A DNA stretch of 64,000 bases from Adiantum capillus-veneris (GCA_014529385.2 CM043969.1:12732648-12796647); one strand, 5' to 3'. Counted from the first letter of the stretch, positions 34,411-44,493 are shown. Program-made: numbers and translations. Notes: generated by a model from the letters alone, not told the origin.

Positions 34411-35354
34411 TGTTAACTGAGTTAACGTCAGTTAACAGGAGCTGCTAAAGACCAAAGACGTACGGATGCACATTGAGGATGAATACAAAGAAGCAGTAAA
34501 GATTGGAGTTACACAGTTTTCACATTTTCCCAAAATGCACGTATTATAAATTCCCAATTTATTTCAAGCCATTGTAATATTTTAATGTGTTACGGGCTCA
34601 ATGGGAGTTCCAAGTTGTAAAGAACACGTCAGCTAGTGTGCCTAGGTTACAGATTCAGTAAGTGGTGGAACCCTAAAAGCCTTGGGTGCCCGGACATTGC
34701 ATATTTTTACCCTAGGTATATAAGGCAGTGTGTAAAAGAAATTAGGGTTCTCAAGCTCATTTGTTGAGAGCACTCTTTAGTGAGAGCTCTTGAGGTGTGT
34801 GGCTATGGAGTCCTTGAGCTTCTCCTTGCTCATGTAACTTGATTAACACTAATCAATGCTTAATTCTCTTTCACTATGCCTCTCGCATGCTTCTTATGAT
34901 TGCTAATGATGCTTCTTATGATTGCTATTGATGCTTTGATTAGCTAGATCGTAACTAATTAGTGGTTAATCCCTCTCTAATCTTGTGCAATTTTCCTCTT
35001 TTGCTTGTGTGTGCATGTAGGTTTGATTGGAGTGTGGTGCTCAATATATCTATGTGTGTGTGTGCTTGTAATCAGTGTGTTGCATGATAGGATTAGTGCT
35101 GTGTGAATTTTGCAATCGTTAGTGTGTGTGACTGGGTTGATTGGAGGTAAAGAGAAGTGGATGTGGAGATTGCCCATCATTGTGGCTTAGCTCCTCCATA
35201 GACCGAGAAGCTCACCTCATAGAGTCACCATTCGTGTTGCCATGATTAGCTCATTAATCATGTGAGTGTTTCCATGCCCTAGCCGGCTAGATCATCCCTC
35301 CCGATTGATAATTTTGTTGGTCATTGGAGCTATGCAACGATGGGACCCCCAAAA
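34411..35354 (+). repeat. YDG copy 2, 5' LTR
   Basis: About 944 bp. It starts with a perfect inverted repeat (TGTTAACTGA, 7 bases, TCAGTTAACA). It has TATATAAGG near 34717 and ends CCCCCAAAA where the 3' LTR has CCCCCAACA. A short duplication around ATGCTTCTTATGATTGCTA near 34890-34930 explains its extra length over the 3' LTR. Many scattered differences from the 3' LTR indicate an old insertion. Confidence 0.93.
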
Positions 35355-35356
35355 TT

Positions 35357-35374
35357 TGGCGCCGTTGCCGGGGA
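35357..35374 (+). promoter_or_regulatory. Primer binding site, tRNA-Asp (YDG copy 2)
   Basis: TGGCGCCGTTGCCGGGGA is a full 18-base match to the complement of the plant tRNA-Asp 3' end. The same primer is known from Athila-type gypsy elements. Confidence 0.9.
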
Positions 35375-36419
35375 CGATGGCATACGCTAGTGTAATTGTG
35401 GCATAATCAGATGTGTTTCCTCACTAATTTCACTTGTGTGTTTATGTTTTTGTGGAGTTTGGATGTATGTGCATGAAGCAATGTGTTCATTATTCCCTAA
35501 TTTGTCACCGTATCTTGACAATTGTGTGTTTACACACTCTAATTTCACAACAACCCCTTGCTAATTTCACTAATTTTTCTAACTTACACACTAATTTGCT
35601 ACGAAGGATTGGAGCTTTCAACCGTTCAATTGTTCTTCATTGGAAAGGTGATCGAGGTGATCTAAATGCGTCAAATTTGGACCTACTTTTGCCGATTTAC
35701 TTACCTAGCTTGGATTTTATTGATCAAATTATTTGGCAATTGAATTGATGTGTTTTTTGTGATTTTATTTGGCTGCACTAATCTCCTATGTGTGGAGAAT
35801 GTTTTTAAAAAAAAGGATATTTTTCGGATAATTTTTGTAAATGTTTGGCAGTTTTTTGCTTAATTCCGTAAAAAATTGATATCATGTGATCTTTATGAGC
35901 TGTTTTGAATGCGCGTTAACGGCTTGATTTCAAGCACATTTGGGCTTTTGTTTGTCAAATTTTAAGCGTTTTACTATTTGCGGGGATCGGGTTGATGATT
36001 TTGTCAAATTTGGTGTTTTTAGTAAAAACTGCTAATTTTGGTGTGCTTATGCGTGTCAAAAGTGTTTGATTGTGATTGACAATGATTTTTATAGATTTCT
36101 TGAGTTTTTTGGGATTTTTTGGTGATTTTTGGATAATTTTTAACGTTACGACAGAGTTAAGAAAATTAAAAATTAAAAAACATTGCGTCGACGAGCGCTG
36201 GCGGTTGATCTCGAGCTTGGACGCAGGTTTCGATAGATTTTGACAGTTGTTCGCACTCAATGGTCAAATTTCGAGCTTCAGCACCACCCGAGCGTGCCTT
36301 TCGATGCATGAACAGTCTCCCGCTTGCGCTATTGGATTTTCCTCTCTCTCCTCTGTTGACACTGGAAGCCACCTCTTCAGATAGATCTTTACGATCTTTT
36401 ACGATCCGTCGACATTAAT

Positions 36420-36610
36420 ACTCTTCTTCTTGTTCTCTCTCTGTGTGAACCCACCCCACACACACTCCTCTCTCTCTCTTCTCTTACTCTCTCCTCCCAA
36501 ATGTCCGATTATTTTCAATATCTCTCCTCCCCCTCACTCTCTCTCCTACCCCCTCACACTAACGCTTATTGTCATTCTCTTTCTAACCCCCTCACTCTCT
36601 CTCTAACTAC

Positions 36611-36664
<54 letters not shown>

Positions 36665-36724
36665 GCGCTAATTTACACTCTCTCACTAACTCTCTCTCTC
36701 TCTCCTCAGTGCGTGCGCCAAGCT

Positions 36725-36812
<88 letters not shown>

Positions 36813-37040
36813 CTCTTCTCTCTCTCCTCTACGTCTCTTTGTCGTGTACTCTTCTATCGGCTGTCACGCGCCCCTTTCCCTCCTTGTTCTATTCCCGCTG
36901 TCAACACACTCTGTCTCTCCCTATTTCTCTCTCGTACACCCTACACCCCCTCGCTACCCCCGTTGTCAACGCCTACAGGCTGCTGCGCCACCATACTGTT
37001 TCGCTCAGGCCCTAGCCTCCCCTCCGTCATCTTCGCTCTC
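36420..37040 (+). repeat. Pyrimidine-rich block with two (CT)n tracts
   Basis: The element strand is strongly C+T-biased, with long CT runs at about 36616-36659 and 36727-36804 (about 39 units). Copy 1 has a corresponding, shorter block at 12220-12410 on its own element strand. Apparent Leu-Ser open frames here are products of the microsatellite. Confidence 0.9.
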
Positions 37041-37174
37041 ACGCCCTGCCTGATGTGTCGATAACAGCGCACCACGTCCGCACGCGAGCATCGCCTCACT
37101 CCTGCCGTTTTTCCTTCTCTGCACCGCTCAGGAAAAAACAAAAAAAAAACAAAGAAAAAACTAAAATCCATTAA

Positions 37175-37201
37175 ATATATATATATATATATATATATAT
37201 T
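37175..37201. repeat. (AT)n microsatellite
   Basis: About 13 AT units at the boundary between the pyrimidine-rich and A-rich parts of the YDG copy 2 leader. Confidence 0.95.
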
Positions 37202-38090
37202 TTTAAAAAGGCTGTTAGAATTACAAAAAATCTTTAAGAAAACATAAAAACAATAAAAATTCCAAAATTCCAATAAAATAAAAAAGGGATTAAAAAATCA
37301 CAAAAAATAAAAAAACTCACCAAAATTTTACAAAAAAATCATTAAATAAAAAGATAATTCACAAAAAATATAGAAAATTCTTTGAAACTCACAAAAAGTT
37401 CATAAAAATCCATAAATTGCCCGAAAAGTTCACAAATATGTCATAAAAATTGTAAAATTTTTATAAAAACTCAAAACAAATCTATTAAAAATAAAAAAGT
37501 GGCCGGAAAAATCACAATAAATAAAAAATTTCATAACACCTTCAAAAATACCATAAAAATTTCAAAATTCACAAAAACAATTATTGAAAAATCAAAACTT
37601 TTCCCAAAAAACATAAAAAAGCATAAAAATACCAAGATTTTTAGAAAATTCAAAAGTTCATTAAAAAATTATAAAAATAATAAGAAAGTCGTTGAAAGAG
37701 GCAGAAAAGCAACAAAAAGCAAAGCCGGAAGAGCTGCACACCGAGCAAACAGCACAAAAGCCAGAAATAGCAGAAGGATAGCTGGAAAAAGCTGAAAACG
37801 ACCAACTCAAAACCGTTTGAGGGATAGGCAAACTTCAAAATTTGGCACATTATAAATTGGCAAGTGCAAGCAATTGCATTGCAAATTAGCTTCTAATCGG
37901 ATGAACAAAGCACAAATCACGGTGGATAGCAGAAACTTTCAAGCTAGAGTTAATCAACTCTTGTGAGTCTGAAGAGCAGTCAACTACAAAAGTGCTTTGG
38001 CTATAGCAATCTTATCAAACCCAAGCAGCAGAAATTTTGCTAATCAACACCTGAAACTGCTAGGAGATAGTTTTTACAAAACAAGCCAAC

Positions 38091-38316
38091 ATGGACTCAA
38101 ATCGAGCCGAGAGTTCAAGTACAGCAGAGAAAGCTAGTAGCAGTGGCAACTTCGGTACAACTGCAACAGAGCAGATTTTATAGTTATATGGCTACAATGG
38201 AGATAAAATCTTATGTGTGGATTCAGAAGGCCATAGATACTTTGATGAGCGGCAAAAGCAACACAAAAGCCAAGATTCTATTGGTCAAAGTAAAGCCAGA
38301 TTCAGAAAACTCCTAG
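38091..38316 (+). pseudogene. YDG copy 2, start of coding region with conserved TAG
   Basis: ATG at 38091 opens a Ser-rich frame that reaches T-E-Q-I-L and then TAG, followed in frame by L-Y-G-Y-N-G-D-K and V-D-S-E-G-H-R-Y. Copy 1 has TAG at the identical codon. A frame change follows before the long open frame at 38317. The shared stop was either already in the source element or is a recoding signal. The next codon is TTA here and CTA in copy 1, which does not fit the CARYYA read-through context. Confidence 0.45.
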
Positions 38317-39309
38317 ATGTTCACAGACTTCAATGGAGCTAGGTATTGCAAGCTCAAAGATGAAGTACAGATAGAAGTGCAAAAGTTCAACCCAAGTGGT
38401 TATCCAGAAATCTGCACAAGCCAGCAAAACATACAATTTGTGCATATGCAATCAGTGTCATTGTACATGGATTACAATGGTCAGATCTATAGTCGAGAGC
38501 TAGAATTGCAAGATCCAACAGATCAATCAATAGGAGCCAGTGTAATTGGAGAACCAAGCCAAAGACAGTACAAAGGTCAAGATGGAGCATTCTACAACTT
38601 GATGCTTAGTGTTTCAAAAGAAGATGCCAACAATTTGGCAAGCATAGAAGCAGAAACTTCTCAGCTAGAGCTTGACATGACAAAACCAAATGAAATACCA
38701 CCAGTCACGGCATATTGCTCAGATTGTGGAAAGAAAGGTGGACATTTTTCTGAAGATTGTCAAAGAAATTCAGACAACAGGGACACATCAACTGCTAAGC
38801 AAGGTACAGAGAAAATTGGAAATGCGAATCTCGATGTAAGTGCATTTACCTTGTCACTTTTAATGCAATCAGATGATTTTGCATTACCGTTAGAAGCACG
38901 AGTAAAAATACTGCAAGTTCAAAATCAACATAAAGATGCACAGGCACCTGAAAAGCTTAAAATTGATTCTTTGAACAACAAATTCCTGCATGAATTTGGT
39001 CAAGGTGTCCAGATATCACCAAATGTTGAAAAAATTGTTAAATTTGTAAATGATTCTGCATCCACTTTCACAAGTGTGCAATCATTCACGAGTCTAAGGG
39101 ACACATCAAACAGAATGATGTTAGCTTTGTATGGTACACATAGTTCATATGCACACTATGTAGACAAAAAAGGGGAACTATACAAAAAGGATCAACCAAT
39201 GTTTGAACGGCCCACATACCAACTCATAGAAGTGTGTCCAGTGATAGATCAGAAAGGATGGTTCATTTCAGAGGAAATAATCTATTATAGCCATCCTCTC
39301 TACAGGTGA
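38317..39309 (+). CDS. YDG repeat protein with CCHC-like knuckle (main open frame)
   Basis: 330 codons and the longest open frame of the family. Short motifs of the form aromatic-x-D-x-x-G-x-x-Y occur at residues 2-10 (F-T-D-F-N-G-A-R-Y), 50-58 (Y-M-D-Y-N-G-Q-I-Y), 88-93 (partial) and 281-289 (Y-V-D-K-K-G-E-L-Y), with a weaker D-Q-K-G-W-F near 311. A knuckle at 134-148 reads C-x2-C-x5-H-x4-C, one residue longer than the usual retroviral spacing. Otherwise it is polar with no recognised domain. The knuckle suggests nucleic-acid binding and a gag-derived role. The Met is simply the first after an upstream frame break, since the homologous protein extends further 5'. Confidence 0.55.
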   Translation: MFTDFNGARYCKLKDEVQIEVQKFNPSGYPEICTSQQNIQFVHMQSVSLYMDYNGQIYSRELELQDPTDQSIGASVIGEPSQRQYKGQDGAFYNLMLSVSKEDANNLASIEAETSQLELDMTKPNEIPPVTAYCSDCGKKGGHFSEDCQRNSDNRDTSTAKQGTEKIGNANLDVSAFTLSLLMQSDDFALPLEARVKILQVQNQHKDAQAPEKLKIDSLNNKFLHEFGQGVQISPNVEKIVKFVNDSASTFTSVQSFTSLRDTSNRMMLALYGTHSSYAHYVDKKGELYKKDQPMFERPTYQLIEVCPVIDQKGWFISEEIIYYSHPLYR

Positions 39310-40182
39310 AGGATATTACCCGAGTGAACCCAGAAATCTATTCAGAGCCAAACTCTCCTATATCGGAAATCAAACTTCGACGTTGTAACCAAACGAGCAT
39401 ATACTTTGACCAAAACAGTCGTAGATATAGACGAGAGTCTAAGATCTATGATGTCTTGGGTCCTGAAACCACAAAATCTCATATCATAGGAGACCCATGG
39501 AATAGAGAATATTAGGACAAAAGATAATGCTATCTACAGCTTGTTGAATTGGGGAATAATTTTTCATGTTTCATGGAGATACATACGAAACTATGCAGAA
39601 GGTTTACAGGTGATAAACATCAACAGTGCCACACAAAGTGTGTCTTCACAGTCCCAAAAGGTGAGATTAAACCAGAACCAAAAAATTTTGAACTCTTACA
39701 ATGAAGTAGGCTATAGTGATGACCCTAGGAAGGGGTGAGCTGTAAATCCCTCAAGTTCAGCTTATGTACCAGGAAATGCTACACTAATTAGAAGCCCTAA
39801 AGCCTTTAACCAACAAACTCCTTCAAAGCAGAAACCATTGAAAGATCATATGGTTTTTGGAAGTTTCCAACTGACCCAGATTCCATCAGAGTCTACAAAC
39901 AAATGCCGCTATGAAGATCATCAGAGACAAAAGTTTCAACCAATCTCCACAAGTCAGAGTCAAAAACCGACAAATCAAATAGTGTTCAAACAGTTACATG
40001 TGACCAAGCTCACATATGCATATCAAGATGCGCATGGTAACAAATATCAACAAGATCATGACCTTGTAAAAACCCCTATGGAGGACCCGACTGAAGTCAA
40101 AGACTATATGAAGATGATTCAAAGCCTCAAGCTGCCAGAACAAGTAACAAAAATTTCAAAATCAACGGAAGCTAAAGTTTAG
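39306..40182 (+). pseudogene. YDG copy 2, middle coding region (broken)
   Basis: Pieces in several frames continue the protein: I-Y-F-D-Q-N-S-R-R-Y (about 39395), then from 39838 to 40182 an open stretch with Y-E-D-H-Q-R-Q-K-F and Y-A-Y-Q-D-A-H-G-N-K-Y. These are two or three more members of the Y-D-G motif series. The last part matches copy 1 at 9780-9514 well. Stops near 39513, 39736 and 40180 break it. Confidence 0.5.
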
Positions 40183-40275
40183 AAGACTACACAAAGGTCA
40201 CCACCAAAATCTCCTCCGAAGAGACAGATTCTGCCAGAAAGTACAGTGGATCTATTAAGATAAAAGGTTACTAAG

Positions 40276-41190
40276 ATGCAGGTAGACAATGCTCAACAAT
40301 TGCAAACAAAAAGTGCAATATTACAGTCAATGGAGTCAACATCGATTGAAGCAGGTGGTCAAAGCAAAGAAAATGCAGATAAAGCTCAACCAAAGGATGC
40401 TGCCAAAGCAAAAGCAGTAGATTCCGACACGATTCTTAAGATGATCAAGTGCAACATTACTGGTGAACACGAAGAAAAGCTATCAAGTGAAGTAAAGCTA
40501 GATTTCCAGCTAGACAAGAACCTCATGACTTTTCGCACTTGGAAAAAATGTGGCCAACCACAACTGGAAGATGCTCTTGGATTTGTGAGCATATCAGGAA
40601 ACAAACGAGCAGAATGCTGGGGAATCATCTCCACCACCATTGAAGTAAGTTCACCGATCATCATAGCTCAATTCCACGTGATCACAACAAAAGATATACC
40701 AAAGGATGTCATAATGGGAATGCCAATGGCACAAAAGATATTAGAGAAACAGAATGCAAACAAGATGGAGTCTTCAGAGACAACAAAGAATGAAGACCAA
40801 GACTCGTCACCCGTGGACAACAGCACAAAGTCCTCAAGCATAGCTAAAATGGAGACTTATATCAAAGCAGGACTTACTGAAGATGATTCATCTCCATCAA
40901 TCAGAACTTCAAAAGATCTTAAAGTCGATCAGGAAATAGCAAGTGCAGATCAAACAGAACAAAGGGAAACCACTATAGCTATTGAGCAGAGAATGCCACC
41001 AAATCTAGAAGTTAAGAAGAATGAGGTTGCAAAAAGCCAGGAAGAAAAAGGAAGTCCAAAGATCCAGACAGTTTCAGTTGAATCAATTGATGTAAGTCAG
41101 ATTGGAAAACAAAGTCTCAAACCACCCTCCATAGAGACACAGTTAGATCAAGATGAGACCATGGCAAAAGCGAACAAAGATCTTCAATAG
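40276..41190 (+). CDS. YDG copy 2, retropepsin-like segment 1
   Basis: 304 codons. Residues 72-153 resemble a retropepsin in length and flow: V-K-L-D-F-Q-L-D-K-N where D-T-G-A would be, a middle with G-x-V-x-I-S-G, and the end F-H-V-I-T-T-K-D-x5-I-M-G-M-P-M, like the I-L-G-M-P-W motif of Ty3/gypsy proteases. The catalytic D-T/S-G is absent, and copy 1 lacks it in the same way (9200-8930), so protease activity is unlikely. A polar, acidic tail follows. Assignment by pattern only. Met 40276 is the first in the frame, and a stop near 40261 precedes it. Confidence 0.45.
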   Translation: MQVDNAQQLQTKSAILQSMESTSIEAGGQSKENADKAQPKDAAKAKAVDSDTILKMIKCNITGEHEEKLSSEVKLDFQLDKNLMTFRTWKKCGQPQLEDALGFVSISGNKRAECWGIISTTIEVSSPIIIAQFHVITTKDIPKDVIMGMPMAQKILEKQNANKMESSETTKNEDQDSSPVDNSTKSSSIAKMETYIKAGLTEDDSSPSIRTSKDLKVDQEIASADQTEQRETTIAIEQRMPPNLEVKKNEVAKSQEEKGSPKIQTVSVESIDVSQIGKQSLKPPSIETQLDQDETMAKANKDLQ

Positions 41191-41198
41191 AACCTCCA

Positions 41199-41760
41199 AT
41201 GAGAATAGCTGTAGTTCTCAATAGTACAAAAGGAGCAAGTGTGAAATGCAATGCTCTATTGGATAAAGAAGCAAAGTACAATATGGTTACAAAAAACATC
41301 CAAAGCATTCTAGAGATTACTCAAGGCAAGCCTAATAATAGAGAAATCATGGGTAAGGCTACAAGTCAAGAAGAAATGGTTGCTACCCTCATCCAAGAAC
41401 ATGAAGAGAAAGTAAAATTTCAGGTGAAACCTTCAAAGGAAATGCTTGCAAATGTAATCCTTGGACATCAGTGATTAGATCAACACAAGGCCTACAAAGA
41501 AGATGAAATGCTAATACTCTCTTTTTTGAGAGGTAGCCATCAACAATTACAGGTATCGTTAATGCTAGCTTAAGAGTTGCAGAAGTCACAAGAATCAAGA
41601 CAAATCTTGTAGACAGAGGTAAAGCCAAAGTGGACCTTTCATCGACTAGCAAAGAATATGTGACATCATATGCCTCTACATCAAAGAACCCTCGTGGATC
41701 AGATACTTCTAGCAAGTCAAGCTTTCAAAACTTCAAGTCAATTGTTGACCCAACTTAAAC
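41199..41760 (+). pseudogene. YDG copy 2, retropepsin-like segment 2
   Basis: The open part 41199-41474 has A-L-L-D-K-E-A-K-Y-N-M-V, aligned by eye to A-L-L-D-T-G-A-x-x-N-x-I, and V-I-L-G-H-Q, then W-replacing TGA/stop and L-D-Q-H. In copy 1 the tryptophan is present (V-I-L-G-H-H-W-L). Both copies carry D-K-E where an active enzyme has D-T-G. Beyond 41474 the frame is broken. Confidence 0.45.
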
Positions 41761-42636
41761 CTCTAAGGAGACACCCAGAAAATCAAAGGTATATCAGCCA
41801 AAGTACACAAGAAAGCAAAAGATAGTCAAGCAAGTGTTTGTTTCGAGTAGTTTAGTCAAATTCAATGATCCGGTTCGGATTAAAGACAAGAAATCAACAC
41901 AAAAAGACAAACACATGGGATGGATAGCATCACAATGGAGCTTACAGGAACAAGAGTACTATAGAGGTAACAAACAGATATGGGTACCAAAATCGCAGGT
42001 TAGCGCATATGAAGTAACTTCAAGTCCCTCCCAAGAAAGAAGGCCCACAAGGTACCAGCCTCAATAATATCCTAGGATACCTAAGAAATAGCTATACAAC
42101 AGAACAACATCAAAAGATCCTAAAGTCTACCATAACTCTCAAGAGGATACAAAACAAAGACGGATCTCAAAGAATGTTCGTCTTGGACAAGGATTTCTCA
42201 CACGATATACAAAGATTTGGCTACCAGTCAACCATAAGCCAGCTGCAACTACACCAGACCTGCATGAAGATCTCAAGAGCTCAACAAGACCTAAAGTAAA
42301 GAAAATTCAATAAAGGAGTTATAAAGGTCCTCAAGAGATTTGGACTCCTAAGTCTTCCAATGCTCCTGGTCAAAAGTCAAAGGTCAACGATCAACAGAGG
42401 CCTACAACAACATCAAAGCCTCCTATCAATAGGCCTAATTAGAGAATCAAACACATAATGGAGTCTTCACAGTCAAAGAAGAACAACCCAACCAACGAGA
42501 ATGCATATTCAAAGAAGATAAAACAGGTATGGCAAAAGAAACCTTCAATGCCAACTTGGTCCTTCACTAATCCTCTTTTTGAGTATTCAAGCTTACTTTT
42601 ACCTAAAGAAATGTTTGTAGTAAGCAAAAGAATGTA
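41761..42636 (+). pseudogene. YDG copy 2, C-terminal region with I-W-x-P repeats
   Basis: Mostly one frame from 41834 with stops near 42067, 42090, 42310 and 42440. Repeated motifs are Q-I-W-V-P-K, K-I-W-L-P-V, E-I-W-T-P-K and Q-V-W-Q-K-K, spaced by Ser/Pro/Lys-rich sequence. Copy 1 has the same series at 7760-7100. I know of no enzyme with this pattern. A structural or binding role is a guess. Confidence 0.45.
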
Positions 42637-43568
42637 AAAAGTGAAGTTGCCAGGATGCAAAAAACATTTGGGCATAGTCAGAGTCGGGCTGTTGAGCCAT
42701 AAAATGAGCAAAGCATTAGTCCCAAAGCTTCAAGTCATATTAAAATTTGTGCTAAGAGTCGTAGTCATTAGGCTTACGCTCAAGCTGGAAGAGTGCAGCA
42801 CATCGAAAGTCATGTCGCTCATGCTGGATGAAATGAGCATAAGAGTCAAAGTCTATTAACTTACAATTGGTGGAGTGTTGTAGAGTCCAACACTCACGCA
42901 CAATGCTGGGTAAGATGAGAGCACATATCCTCATCAATGAAAATCATTCTTAAAGGGGTGCCAGCTTGCAAAGCCATGTCATATGCTTTTATAGCTACAC
43001 CATCTTTCAAAAGATCCCCTCAAAATCCTTCTTGCACAGCATATTGTTTTCCATGCATTTCTGTGTATGCATAAATAGGATGTCCCATCATTGGACATAT
43101 GCATTAGACACTCTTTTTGCTTCCACCTATGCACCTTGAGTGGACTACAATAGGCAAACCAATGTTCCATCATGCTACCCTTTCATATTTTTTGCCTTTT
43201 TAATTCCATATCTATTAGTAAATAATCCCAATAATGGGCATATCCCAAAGGCACTTTTTTCCCACTGGGTTTTTTTCCTTTGGTCATCCAGGTATTAGAC
43301 CCTAATTTAGAACCTCATCATTCTACTTCCCTTGTACATACTTTTTATAAATAAAGAGCAGTCTCATCATTATGCTATTACAACGGACAAATGCAACATC
43401 ATCTCTCACATCAAACATGTTCGGACCAATGAAAATGCTGCAACAAATTGAACCTCATCAACAAATCCATCATCAAATGAAGACAATCAACCCATCAACA
43501 ACCAATCAAAACCTTCCACAGCCTCCACGGACACTTTTCAATAGTGCCCGAGGACGCGCACTAAAATT
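42637..43568 (+). other. YDG copy 2, 3' untranslated region
   Basis: Non-coding and matching 5690-6990 of copy 1 on the other strand apart from the repeat insertion there. It contains related 40-bp units with GTCGCTCATGCTGGATGA near 42815. Confidence 0.6.
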
Positions 43569-43580
43569 GGAAGAGGCGAA
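43569..43580 (+). promoter_or_regulatory. Polypurine tract, YDG copy 2
   Basis: GGAAGAGGCGAA lies directly before the 3' LTR start TGTTAACTG. One C interrupts the purines. Confidence 0.65.
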
Positions 43581-44493
43581 TGTTAACTGAGTCAACGTCA
43601 GTTAACAGAAGCTACTAAAGATCGAAGACATACAGATGCACATCAAGGATGCATACAAAGAAGCAGTAAAGATTGGAGTTACACATTTTTCCAAAATAGT
43701 CACGTGTTGTAAATTCCTGATTTATTTCAAGCCATTGTAATATTTTAATGTGTTACGGGCTCAATGGGAGTTCCAAGTTGTAAACAACACGTCAGTTAGT
43801 GTGCCTAGGTTGCAGATTCAGTAAGTGGTGGAGCCCTAAAGGCCTTGGGCACCCGAACATTGCATATTTTTACCCTAGGTATATAAGGCAGTGTGTAAAA
43901 GAAATTAGGGTTCTCAAGCTCATTTGTTGAGAGCACTCTTTGGTGAGAGCTCTTAAGGTGGGTGGCTATGGAGTCCTTGAGCTTCTCCTTGCTCATGTGA
44001 CTTGATTAACACTAATCATTACTTACTTCTCTTTCACTATGCCTCTCTCATGCTTCTTATGATTGCTAATGATGCTTTGATTAGCTAGATCATAGCTAAT
44101 TAGTGGTTAATCCCTCTTTAATCTTGTGTGATTGTCTTCTTTTGCTTGTGTGTGCATGTAGATTTGATTGGAGTGTGGTGCTCGATAGATCTATGTGTGT
44201 GTGCTTGTGATTACTATGTTGCATGATAGGATTAGTGTTGTGTGCGTTTTGCAATCGTTAGTGTGTGTGATCAGGTTGATTGGAGGTGAAGGGAAGTGGA
44301 TGTGGAGATTGCCCATCATTGTGGCTTAGCTCCTTCATAGGCCGAGAAGATCACTTCATAGAGTCACCATTTGTGTTTCCATGATTAGCTCACTAATCGT
44401 GTGAATGTTTCCATGCCCTAGCCGGATAGCTCATCCCTCCTGATTGATCATTTTGTTGGTCATTGGAGCTATGCAACGATGGGACCCCCAACA
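43581..44493 (+). repeat. YDG copy 2, 3' LTR
   Basis: 913 bp, TGTTAACTGA to CCCCCAACA, followed by GTCAT. It keeps the terminal inverted repeat (TGTTAACTGA, 7 bases, TCAGTTAACA) and the TATATAAGG site. Confidence 0.93.

Larger units (their letters stand above)
35375..38090 (+). other. YDG copy 2, long 5' leader
   Basis: About 2.7 kb without a supported gene. The order is AT-rich sequence, then a pyrimidine-rich block, an (AT)n run, and an A-rich block (37140-37700) leading to the coding region. The arrangement matches copy 1 at 13994-11500 and so belongs to the family. Open frames within it are low-complexity. Confidence 0.6.
34411..44493 (+). mobile_element. YDG family copy 2: complete non-autonomous LTR retroelement
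   Basis: A 10,083-bp element with LTRs at 34411-35354 and 43581-44493, a tRNA-Asp PBS two bases inside the first LTR, a PPT before the second, and GTCAT on both sides (34406-34410, 44494-44498), so the ends are certain. The interior has a long leader and a decayed coding region with knuckle, Y-D-G motifs, retropepsin-like segments and W-P repeats, but I see no RT, RNase H or integrase motif. That makes it non-autonomous. The PBS type is shared with Athila-like gypsy elements, but affiliation cannot be set without an RT. Confidence 0.9.

Noticed and set aside
36709-37053. Open frames with long Leu-Ser runs
   Set aside because: They are translations of the (CT)n microsatellites. The rest has no domain and no match in copy 1.
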